Below, one piece after another: positions 56,967 to 64,000 of a stretch of 64,000 nt of DNA. The DNA is from an uncultured Enterobacteriaceae bacterium (GTDB lineage Bacteria > Pseudomonadota > Gammaproteobacteria > Enterobacterales > Enterobacteriaceae). Where the stretch lies: assembly GCA_936920625.1 (NCBI GenBank), contig CAKZHC010000014.1, positions 62,001 through 126,000 on the forward strand, given 5' to 3'. A program made the translations under genes and the position numbers. Under the pieces are notes generated by a model that was given only the letters and a program-made list of their open reading frames with translations, did not search any database and had not been told where the DNA came from. How positions within the stretch are numbered: the first letter of the stretch is position 1; the number at the start of each line of letters is the position of its first letter.

Positions 56967-58220
56967 CTAGCCATAAACGGGGAATCGCGCACAGATCTCC
57001 AGTACTTTCCGCTTAATACGCTCGATGGTGGCCTCATCGCTGATATTATCCAGCACATCACAGATCCAATTCGCCAGTTCTCGCACTTCAGCTTCTTTAA
57101 AGCCCCTGCGGGTCACTGCGGGTGTGCCGAGACGAATACCGGAAGTAACAAATGGGCTCTTAGGATCATCAGGAACACTATTTTTATTTACCGTGATATT
57201 CGCGCGTCCCAGTGCAGCATCAGCTTCTTTGCCTGTCAGATTTTTGCTCACCAGATTCAGCAGGAACAGATGATTATGTGTTGCACCCGATACCACGTTG
57301 TAACCACGCTCAAGAAATATCTCGACCATTGCCTTAGCATTTTTTACCACCTGATGCTGATAGAGTTTGAATTCAGGCTCCATCGCTTCCTTAAATGCCA
57401 CTGCTTTACCTGCAATCACATGCATGAGAGGCCCCCCCTGACCACCGGGGAATACAGACGAATTAAGTTTCCTGTAAAACTCTTCATCCATACCTTTCGC
57501 CAAAATCAGTCCGCCACGGGGACCGGCGAGTGTTTTGTGAGTAGTAGATGTGACAACATGGGCATGCGGTAACGGGTTAGCATACACTCCGGCTGCAATC
57601 AACCCTGCTATATGAGCCATATCAACAAATAAGTAAGCACCGATGCTGTCGGCAATATCGCGCATTTTGGCCCAGTCACACAAGCCAGAATAGGCAGAAA
57701 AACCACCAATGATCATGCGCGGTTTATGTTTCTGAGCCAGTTCTGCCAGGGCGTCATAATCAATCCTACCTTTAGCATCAATGCCGTAGGGAATGATGTT
57801 GTAGAGCTGACCTGAGAAGTTGACAGGCGAACCGTGGGTCAGGTGGCCGCCGTGGGCCAGATTCATGCCCATAACCGTATCACCCGGCTTAAGCAGCGCC
57901 GTATATACGGTAAAATTAGCCTGAGAGCCAGAATGGGGCTGAACGTTGGCAAAATCAGCACCAAAAAGCGCCTTTGCACGCTCAATAGCCAGCTGCTCAA
58001 CAACATCCACATATTCACAACCACCGTAGTAACGCTTACCTGGGTAACCCTCCGCATATTTATTGGTTAGTTGTGAACCTTGCGCCTGCATCACACGTGG
58101 GCTGGTGTAGTTTTCTGAAGCAATCAATTCGATGTGCTCCTCCTGCCGTTCTTTCTCCTGCTCCATTGCCTGCCATAATTTAGTATCATAATCGGCAATG
58201 TTCATCTCACGCTTTAACAT
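56967..58220 (-). CDS. glyA: Serine hydroxymethyltransferase
   Basis: This encodes 417 residues (E. coli 417) from MLKREMNIADYDTKLWQAME; the frame upstream to 58400 is not conserved. A PLP enzyme interconverting serine and glycine while charging tetrahydrofolate with a one-carbon unit. Seen are NVQPHSGSQANFTVY, GGFSAYSGLCDWAKM, the PLP lysine in VVTSTTHKTLAGPRGG and the GKEADAALGRANITVNKNSVP segment. It is followed by a terminator. In E. coli its upstream neighbour is hmp; here it is mrcB. Intact. Confidence 0.97.
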   Translation of the reverse strand: MLKREMNIADYDTKLWQAMEQEKERQEEHIELIASENYTSPRVMQAQGSQLTNKYAEGYPGKRYYGGCEYVDVVEQLAIERAKALFGADFANVQPHSGSQANFTVYTALLKPGDTVMGMNLAHGGHLTHGSPVNFSGQLYNIIPYGIDAKGRIDYDALAELAQKHKPRMIIGGFSAYSGLCDWAKMRDIADSIGAYLFVDMAHIAGLIAAGVYANPLPHAHVVTSTTHKTLAGPRGGLILAKGMDEEFYRKLNSSVFPGGQGGPLMHVIAGKAVAFKEAMEPEFKLYQHQVVKNAKAMVEIFLERGYNVVSGATHNHLFLLNLVSKNLTGKEADAALGRANITVNKNSVPDDPKSPFVTSGIRLGTPAVTRRGFKEAEVRELANWICDVLDNISDEATIERIKRKVLEICARFPVYG

Positions 58221-58386
58221 CCGCATCTCCTGGCTCAAATAGCACAAATTATCGCAAAGATTGCCCCATGGGGTGAAGGTTATATAGTGTAAACGGTTTG
58301 CTGTGAGATGGACAGCTCCCTCCTGTCTCTCAGGCAAATGATGTTTCGTACCCGCGCCGTATCCAGAAGCAGGCACGCTACACCGA

Positions 58387-60696
58387 TCACCGCTTATCAA
58401 ACATATCCCTTATCCATCCTGCTACCCCCGCTTCATCATTTTGCGGCTGCAACTGTTGACAAAGTGCATTGGGATCAGCTGTCCAGACAGGCAGCTTACG
58501 CCAGGGAGTACTGCCGGAACTACAGACAAAGTTACCGGCAGAATCAATGTCCATAAACGCAATTTCTTCCGGGGGCGTCAGTATCAGTGGCAGCGGGGCC
58601 TGATTATCCAGATAGTTACGATAGATCTGCATCGCACCGCTGGCTCCATAAAGCTTCGTTGGCTGGTTGTTGTCACGCCCCACCCAGGTAATTGCAACCT
58701 CTTTGCCGTCAACACCCGCAAACCAGCTGTCTATCTGATTATTGGTGGTGCCTGTTTTAGCCGCCAGAGAAGCCTGTGGAAAACGGCTACCCAGCGATCG
58801 GGCCGTACCGCTCTGAGCGACCTGTTGTAATGTGTACAGTGTCAGATACGCTGCCTGTCGGGGCACCGCACGTTCCGCGCGTGGATAACTCTGATAAATT
58901 ACTGTGCCATCTGCGGCAATAACGGAACGCAGCGCTGACAGCGGGGCAAGATTGCCACCGCTGGCAATCGTCTGGAAAGCTTGTGCAACTTCAATAGGGG
59001 TAAGATTGAGTGCACCCAGCAACATCGCCGGTACTGCACTAATTTGATTTTGCGGCACGCCGAGTTTATTCCAGGTCTCCACAACGGAGGATAGCCCCAG
59101 CGTCATGCCCAGATTGACTGTGGGCACATTCATCGAACGGGTTAATGCATCCACCAGCATCACCTGACCACTGAAATTCCGGCTATCATTTTGCGGGCTC
59201 CACACCTGACCACCGGGGAGTTTAATGTCGATTGGCTGATCACCAAGCCATGTGTTCAGACGATATTTATCTGGCTGACTGAGTGCAGTCAGATAAGTGG
59301 CTGGTTTAGCCAGCGAACCAATTGACCGGCGGGCCTGTAGCGCCCGGTTGTAGCCTGCGAACTGAGGTTCTGAACCTCCCACCATAGCGCGTACTTCGCC
59401 ACTGAAACGGTCAACGATGACCATTGCCGTCTCAAGATCGTCCAATTTTCGAAGCTTTCTTAGTTGCCCGATACCATCAACTACAGCCTTTTCCGCCGCA
59501 TCCTGAGAGACAGAGTCCAGAGTAGTGAAAATCTTCACCCCCGAGAGATCCTTGACTTTCTCACCCAGTCTGGCGTGCAATTCATTTCGCACCATTTGCA
59601 TAAAAGCAGGCTGGGGTGCAATAACTCCCCCTTTTTTTTGCACGCCCAGAGGACGCTCTGATAGCTGGTCGTAGAGATCCTGGTCGATGATTTGTTGCTG
59701 CTGTAACAAATGCAGCACCAGATTGCGGCGTTCCAGTGCCAGACGCGGATTACGCCAGGGGTTATAATAAGATGCGCCCTTCACCATCCCTACCAGCAAT
59801 GCCTGCTGATCGAGACTTAGCTCATTAACGGGCCTGCCAAAGTAGAAAAGACTGGCCAGGGGAAAACCCCGAATCTGTTCACCACCAGACTGACCAAGAT
59901 AGACCTCATTAAGATAGAGCTCCAGAATGCGGTCCTTGCTGTAGCGCGCATCCATAATCAACGCCATATAAGCTTCATTGATCTTGCGCCATAGCGAGCG
60001 TTCGTTAGTTAAAAACAGGTTTTTTACTAGTTGCTGGGTCAGGGTACTGCCACCCTGCACAGCCCGTCCTGCGGAGAGATTGGCCAGAACAGCCCGTCCT
60101 ATAGAAAAAAAGCTTATGCCATCATGCTCATAAAAATGGCGATCTTCAGTCGCAATCAACGTATCCACCAGCAAATCCGGGAATCCACTGCGAGCAACAA
60201 ACAGACGCTGTTCACCATTTGGTGACTGAAGCATAGTAATCAGACGCGGGTCAAGACGGAAGAAACCAAAATCGCGCCCGTTATCAATATTTTTGATTCC
60301 CTCAAGTGTTCCATCATTGAAACTGAGCCGGGCATATATCTGGTCCTCTTTACCGTCCGGGAATTCGAATGGCCGGCGAAGTAACTCGATAGTATTACCG
60401 ACCACCCTGAACTCTCCCGGACGGGTAATGCGTGATACCTGACGATATTGTGTTCCATTGAGCAACGCTATCATCTCTTTTTGGCTGTAAGACATACCCG
60501 GCTCAAGACTCACTACCCGGCCATAAACAGCGGCAGGTAATTGCCAGACCTTGCCATCAATCCGGTTACGAATTTCCGCGTCAAGCCAGACACCATAAGC
60601 GGCAAATACCACGATGGCTGCCAGAAAAAATTTTATTGATATACTTAGCCAGCGGCGCTGATTACCCGCTGGTCTGCCTTTACGTTTACGTGGCAC
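58387..60696 (-). CDS. mrcB: Penicillin-binding protein 1B
   Basis: This encodes 769 residues, corresponding to the shorter (gamma) form of E. coli PBP1B, starting MPRKRKGRPAGNQRRW; the long N-terminal cytoplasmic tail of the alpha form is not seen in frame. One transmembrane helix (~20-42) and the UB2H domain are followed by GT51 motifs TEDRHFYEHDGISFF and GGSTLTQQLVKNLFL. The transpeptidase has SIGSLAKPATYL, SMN and KTGTTNNQIDSWFAG. A bifunctional peptidoglycan synthase in the inner membrane, activated by LpoB. Its position next to glyA is a rearrangement relative to E. coli. Intact. Confidence 0.96.
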   Translation of the reverse strand: MPRKRKGRPAGNQRRWLSISIKFFLAAIVVFAAYGVWLDAEIRNRIDGKVWQLPAAVYGRVVSLEPGMSYSQKEMIALLNGTQYRQVSRITRPGEFRVVGNTIELLRRPFEFPDGKEDQIYARLSFNDGTLEGIKNIDNGRDFGFFRLDPRLITMLQSPNGEQRLFVARSGFPDLLVDTLIATEDRHFYEHDGISFFSIGRAVLANLSAGRAVQGGSTLTQQLVKNLFLTNERSLWRKINEAYMALIMDARYSKDRILELYLNEVYLGQSGGEQIRGFPLASLFYFGRPVNELSLDQQALLVGMVKGASYYNPWRNPRLALERRNLVLHLLQQQQIIDQDLYDQLSERPLGVQKKGGVIAPQPAFMQMVRNELHARLGEKVKDLSGVKIFTTLDSVSQDAAEKAVVDGIGQLRKLRKLDDLETAMVIVDRFSGEVRAMVGGSEPQFAGYNRALQARRSIGSLAKPATYLTALSQPDKYRLNTWLGDQPIDIKLPGGQVWSPQNDSRNFSGQVMLVDALTRSMNVPTVNLGMTLGLSSVVETWNKLGVPQNQISAVPAMLLGALNLTPIEVAQAFQTIASGGNLAPLSALRSVIAADGTVIYQSYPRAERAVPRQAAYLTLYTLQQVAQSGTARSLGSRFPQASLAAKTGTTNNQIDSWFAGVDGKEVAITWVGRDNNQPTKLYGASGAMQIYRNYLDNQAPLPLILTPPEEIAFMDIDSAGNFVCSSGSTPWRKLPVWTADPNALCQQLQPQNDEAGVAGWIRDMFDKR

Positions 60697-61903
60697 TAAT
60701 GTAACTCCTCTCGCTCATCACTCTGATGTGCTTGTTGCTTTTAGCATCCTCGCCCGCACCTTTGTCGAGGCGACTTTTGGCAGGTCTCTTTGCACCCGCC
60801 TGGCCCATAATTATCAGCAGACACCCTACTTACTTTGTTCTTACAGAGAAGAATTTTAACCCTACATGGATGGTTGCCCAAAACTAAATATAAGAGGCAC
60901 GCTCAGATTGAAGGGTTTACTACCATTAACCGGGCCACATAATTATGCTCATTCCTGATGCCATACAGCTGACGGCACAGGTACACAATCATCCGATTCA
61001 GTAGCACTTCAGGTGATGTTTCCTGAATGGTCTTCACACTTCAGAATACGCCTTAGTGCCAATATGCGACTAAACTATGATTAATTCACTTAAACCACGG
61101 CCCAAACAAAAAACTACAGCAGATAAGAATAATGAAACCCTCCCCCACAGAGATACAAAAAATTCCCCCCTTGCCCGACTGAATAGCGGTTGTACAGAAA
61201 CACTGGCGGTTTCACTTATTACCCGTCAGCTATTTGCATTCCTGTTAGCAGAATGTACTGCGCTGGCAACGTGTTACTGGGCCATTAGCACCGTAATCAT
61301 GATAACAGCCGCCACAGCATCCGACGAGACCGGCTTACAACAGGCTCCCAGCATCATTGAGTTATCTGTTTTTGTTCCCCAAAACGATCAGCGGCTGATC
61401 TGCTGAGTAACCTCACGCGGCCAGTCCAAAATCATTTTTAACAACCCGCGATTAAAAAATACCTAATTATGGTCTTTCAGCACCATCATTTATTCAGAAT
61501 ATTGCTAAAAATCAATTAACCTGTACTGAGTTTCTTATTTGTACAATTGCTTTCAAACTGCCGGGCATTGTAACATTAGCTGCGGTAATCTGCTGCGGCG
61601 GTTAATATTAACAAAATTAATTAACCCGGATTTATTTATAAATTTCTGGTGCTACCCATGTTTCCCTATCACATATTGCCGGGTACGTGTGTTAGACCAC
61701 AGATAATTTCTGTGAGTTTGTTATTTTTAATCCGCTATCAGAGTGATACAGGTAACGATGCCAGGGTTATGATCCGATTGATATACGTTATTGGTAATAC
61801 AATACCTATGGCATTCATCAGACTGGCACAGGGTATCTTACTCAAATCAGATACTTTTATTTTAACTGCCTGTCTCATTCAGGCCTGCACTCAGGATCGC
61901 TTA
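60697..61903. other. Gene-empty gap between mrcB and sfsA
   Basis: About 1.2 kb where E. coli carries hrpB (helicase) and thpR (RNA ligase-like). I found no conserved block of either. A 109-codon plus-strand frame at 61077-61406 (begins MINSLKPRPKQKTTADK, with one hydrophobic stretch) lacks a ribosome site and homology. Probable graveyard of deleted genes. Confidence 0.6.
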
Positions 61904-62608
61904 ATGGAGTTCAACCCCCCACTGCAACCTGCGACACTTGTCGCCCGTTATAAACGTTTTCTGGCTGACGTTATTACTGCTGAAGGCGAAGAAATAACAC
62001 TTCACTGTGCTAATACCGGTGCAATGACAGGCTGTGCCATTCCCGGTGATCAGGTCTGGTATATGACCAGCCGTAGTTTATCACGCAAATATCCCCACAG
62101 CTGGGAACTGACACTAACCCAAAATGGTGACTGGATTAGTGTGAATACTCTGCGTGCAAACTACGTAGTCAGAGAGGCTATCAGAGAGGACCTCATTCCA
62201 GAATTTTCTGGTTACAGCACACTGAAAAGCGAGGTTAAGTACGGTATTGAACGCAGTCGCATTGACCTTCTGTTACAGGCAGACGACCGCATAGACTGCT
62301 ATATTGAGGTAAAATCCGTGACGCTTTCGGAACTCGGTAAAGGGTATTTCCCGGATGCAGTAACCCAGCGTGGCCAAAAGCATTTGCGTGAGCTGATAGA
62401 TGTTGCAGCACGGGGATATCGGTCAGTTCTTTTTTTTGCAGTCATGCATTCAGGAATTGATGAAGTATTTCCTGCCCGGCATATCGATAAGAAATATGCA
62501 GAACTACTCCTACAGGCTAAGCAGCGGGGCGTTGAAATAATGGCATATAGTACTATGATCTCTCCAGACGGTATCTGGATTAAATCTCCCGTCGCGGTTA
62601 AATTATGA
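61904..62608 (+). CDS. sfsA: Sugar fermentation stimulation protein SfsA
   Basis: This encodes 234 residues (E. coli 234) from MEFNPPLQPATLVARYKRF; the much longer in-frame extension to 61649 is AT-rich and non-homologous. Core motifs are CANTGAMTGCAIPGDQVWY, SEVKYGIERSRIDLLL and CYIEVKSVTLSELGKGYFPD, with VFPARHIDKKYAELL at the end. The pattern is a PD-(D/E)XK nuclease-like fold; function in vivo is unclear, described as stimulating maltose gene expression. Upstream of dksA as in E. coli. Intact. Confidence 0.94.
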   Translation: MEFNPPLQPATLVARYKRFLADVITAEGEEITLHCANTGAMTGCAIPGDQVWYMTSRSLSRKYPHSWELTLTQNGDWISVNTLRANYVVREAIREDLIPEFSGYSTLKSEVKYGIERSRIDLLLQADDRIDCYIEVKSVTLSELGKGYFPDAVTQRGQKHLRELIDVAARGYRSVLFFAVMHSGIDEVFPARHIDKKYAELLLQAKQRGVEIMAYSTMISPDGIWIKSPVAVKL

Positions 62609-62785
62609 TAATTGATATTCATCCCCTGCATGCTGAGGAAGTACTATAATTTAATGGGCTATGTCTGGTGAATTTATTGGGGCGGGTTCAACTATTATTG
62701 TCAACGACTGCCGCTTCTGATATTTATAACGGCCTGTTTTTTCCCCTCTGGGGATCGCTAACGCGTGTTATTTAGGAGAGACAGC

Positions 62786-63241
62786 ATGCAAGAAGAGCAA
62801 AGCCGCAAAACATCGTCCCTGAGTATCCTCGCCATCGCTGGAGTGGATCCATATCAGGAAAAACCGGGCGAAGAGTATATGAATCCAGCTCAGTTAGCCC
62901 ACTTCAGAAAAATTCTTGAGGCCTGGCGCGATCAGCTACGTGATAAGGTCGATCATACTGTTTCCCATATGCAGGATGAAGCGGCAAATTTTCCGGACCC
63001 GGTCGATCGTGCTGCACAGGAGGAGGAGTTTAGTCTTGAACTTCGTAACCGTGATCGTGAACGCAAGCTCATCAAAAAAATAGAGAAGACACTGAAAAAA
63101 ATGGAAGATGAAGATTTCGGCTACTGTGAATCATGCGGTGTAGAAATCAGCATTCGTCGTCTTGAAGCTCGTCCTACAGCCGATCTTTGCATTGACTGTA
63201 AAAAGCTGACCGAAATTCGTGAAAAACAGATGACTGGCTAA
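62786..63241 (+). CDS. dksA: RNA polymerase-binding transcription factor DksA
   Basis: This encodes 151 residues (E. coli 151) from MQEEQSRKTSSLSILAIAGV, with AGGAGAGA just upstream. A coiled-coil (~33-110) reaches into the RNA polymerase secondary channel, with the tip Asp residues near FPDPVDRAAQEEEF. A zinc finger, GYCESCGVEISIRRLEA to DLCIDCKKLTEI, holds four Cys. With ppGpp it inhibits rRNA promoters and activates amino-acid genes. Nearly identical to E. coli. Followed by a broken gluQ. Confidence 0.97.
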   Translation: MQEEQSRKTSSLSILAIAGVDPYQEKPGEEYMNPAQLAHFRKILEAWRDQLRDKVDHTVSHMQDEAANFPDPVDRAAQEEEFSLELRNRDRERKLIKKIEKTLKKMEDEDFGYCESCGVEISIRRLEARPTADLCIDCKKLTEIREKQMTG

Positions 63242-63286
63242 TGATTTCAGGTGCACCATAACTTTAAGCCATGCGGAAGCGCGCTA

Positions 63287-64000
63287 ATGGGTTCATCTTT
63301 CTTGACAACAGCATCTCATATCGGGCGCTTTGCTCGCTTGCCTTCTCGTGAGCTGCATTTTGGTTCACTTGTTACAGCAACAAGCAGCTATCTGCGTGCA
63401 AAGGCATCTGGCAGGCAGTGATTACTGCGTATTGACGATATTGATCCGCCCCGCCAGTCATTCGGTTCGGCAGATAATATTGCGACAGCCCGAACACTAT
63501 GGGTTGCACTGGGATGGTAGTCTCAGCGTCGACGAGCTTACCGGAAAATTCTCGGTTTACATAAGACACCGCAAGATGAGCTACTTCTGTACCTGTACTC
63601 GCCGCCTCATCAGGCAGTGCGAAAATGTTCATAGCGGACGCTGCCATCATCTCAATCACGGTCGCAGGGATGCAGCAAAGGTCTGAAAATCAATAACCTG
63701 GTTTTGCGATTTCATGATAAGCGGCGTGGTTTTATCACTTCATCGCCAGAACAGGCTCAGGAAGAGTTTATGATTCACCGCCAGGATGGGCTATTTGCTT
63801 ATAATCTGACAACGGTGGCAGATGACCATTATTAGAGAGTCACTGAGGTTACGGTGAACCGGTTTTATCCTGTTAACGATACATCAGTTAAACCTCTTTG
63901 CACAACCCGACTGGGTGCCACGCTGGCTGCATATCCCTCTTGCGCTGAATGGTAAATCACATAAGCTCTCCGAACAGCATTGTGCACCAGTATTGCTTAG
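63287..64000 (+). pseudogene. gluQ: Glutamyl-Q tRNA(Asp) synthetase, decayed and cut by the right edge
   Basis: Homology to GluQ(RS) runs from the ATG at 63287 to beyond the window. The first frame gives HIGRFARLPSRELHFGSLVT, then TGA replaces a conserved Trp at 63419-63421 (GRQ-stop-LLRIDDIDPP). A shift near 63470-63490 moves the homology to another frame (PEHYGLHWDGSL and YFCTCTRRLIRQCEN). A further change leads to EEFMIHRQDGLFAYNLTTVADDHY, a second stop, and finally LHIPLALNGKSHKLSEQ at the end. The enzyme would glutamylate queuosine in tRNA-Asp. Several independent lesions, so clearly dead. Position after dksA is as in E. coli. Confidence 0.9.

Noticed and set aside
56841..57572. 243-codon plus-strand ORF over the 3' end of glyA
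   Set aside because: It is antisense to conserved glyA codons and has no homology.
58260..58310. Possible PurR-like box upstream of glyA (GCAAACCGTTTAC)
   Set aside because: One extra base in the centre spoils the 16-bp consensus; promoter elements could not be placed.
60700..60810. In-frame minus-strand segment upstream of mrcB starting MGQAGAKRPAKSRLDKG, tested as the lost alpha-form N-terminus of PBP1B
   Set aside because: A stop separates it from the mrcB frame and it does not match known N-termini well.
61077..61406. 109-codon ORF in the mrcB-sfsA gap
   Set aside because: No ribosome site, no homology, low complexity at the start; more likely random.

Overview
The window looks like the chromosome of an Enterobacterales bacterium of the Erwinia/Pantoea type. 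Proteins and gene order from guaA to glyA follow the Escherichia coli order closely (guaA-guaB/xseA, der-bamB-yfgM-hisS-ispG-rodZ-pilW-rlmN, ndk-pbpC-yfhM-sseA/sseB-pepB-isc operon-suhB-csiE-glyA). The presence of pilW between rlmN and rodZ, a CDI locus and a catalase/cytochrome b561 pair suggest an Erwiniaceae-like host. The organism assignment is inference. At least seven genes are broken by single-base events (cdiA, a PLP decarboxylase, arsB, pilW, sseA, a cytochrome b561, gluQ), several expected neighbours are missing (iscX, trmJ, hrpB, thpR), and a decayed insertion sequence is present. Together these indicate a genome in ongoing reduction, as in a recently host-restricted, for example insect-associated, symbiont.

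Region 1 (1-7.4 kb, minus strand) is a two-partner secretion / contact-dependent inhibition locus in the order cdiB-cdiA-cdiI, with a DUF596-type immunity gene. A one-base insertion separates the CdiA stick from its C-terminal toxin. A second partial toxin tail appears to run off the left edge.

Region 2 (7.4-18.5 kb) is an AT-rich accessory island. It holds a frameshifted histidine-decarboxylase-like gene, a long gene-poor stretch with one candidate small ORF, an arsB fragment, a LysR regulator, and a convergent three-gene minus-strand cluster (Orn/Lys/Arg-type decarboxylase, AMP-forming ligase, EamA exporter). It ends with an IS6-family transposase remnant and a PAS-LuxR regulator. The three-gene cluster is the best candidate here for an undescribed amine-derived metabolite pathway.

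Region 3 (18.5-27.6 kb) carries guaA and guaB (minus), divergent xseA, a small lipoprotein, a GH19 lysozyme/chitinase gene facing a secreted partner of unknown function, and der.

Region 4 (27.7-58.2 kb) is core housekeeping: outer-membrane assembly (bamB, yfgM), histidyl-tRNA synthesis, isoprenoid synthesis (ispG), cell shape (rodZ), rRNA/tRNA methylation (rlmN), nucleotide balance (ndk), the periplasmic defence pair pbpC-yfhM, sulfurtransferase and peptidase genes, the complete iscR-S-U-A-hscBA-fdx iron-sulfur operon with a recognisable IscR box, suhB, csiE, catalase/cytochrome b561, and glyA.

Region 5 (58.4-64 kb) joins glyA to mrcB, a junction that does not exist in E. coli. It continues through a gene-empty gap to sfsA, dksA and a decayed gluQ that runs off the right edge. 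I saw no tRNA, rRNA or CRISPR array.
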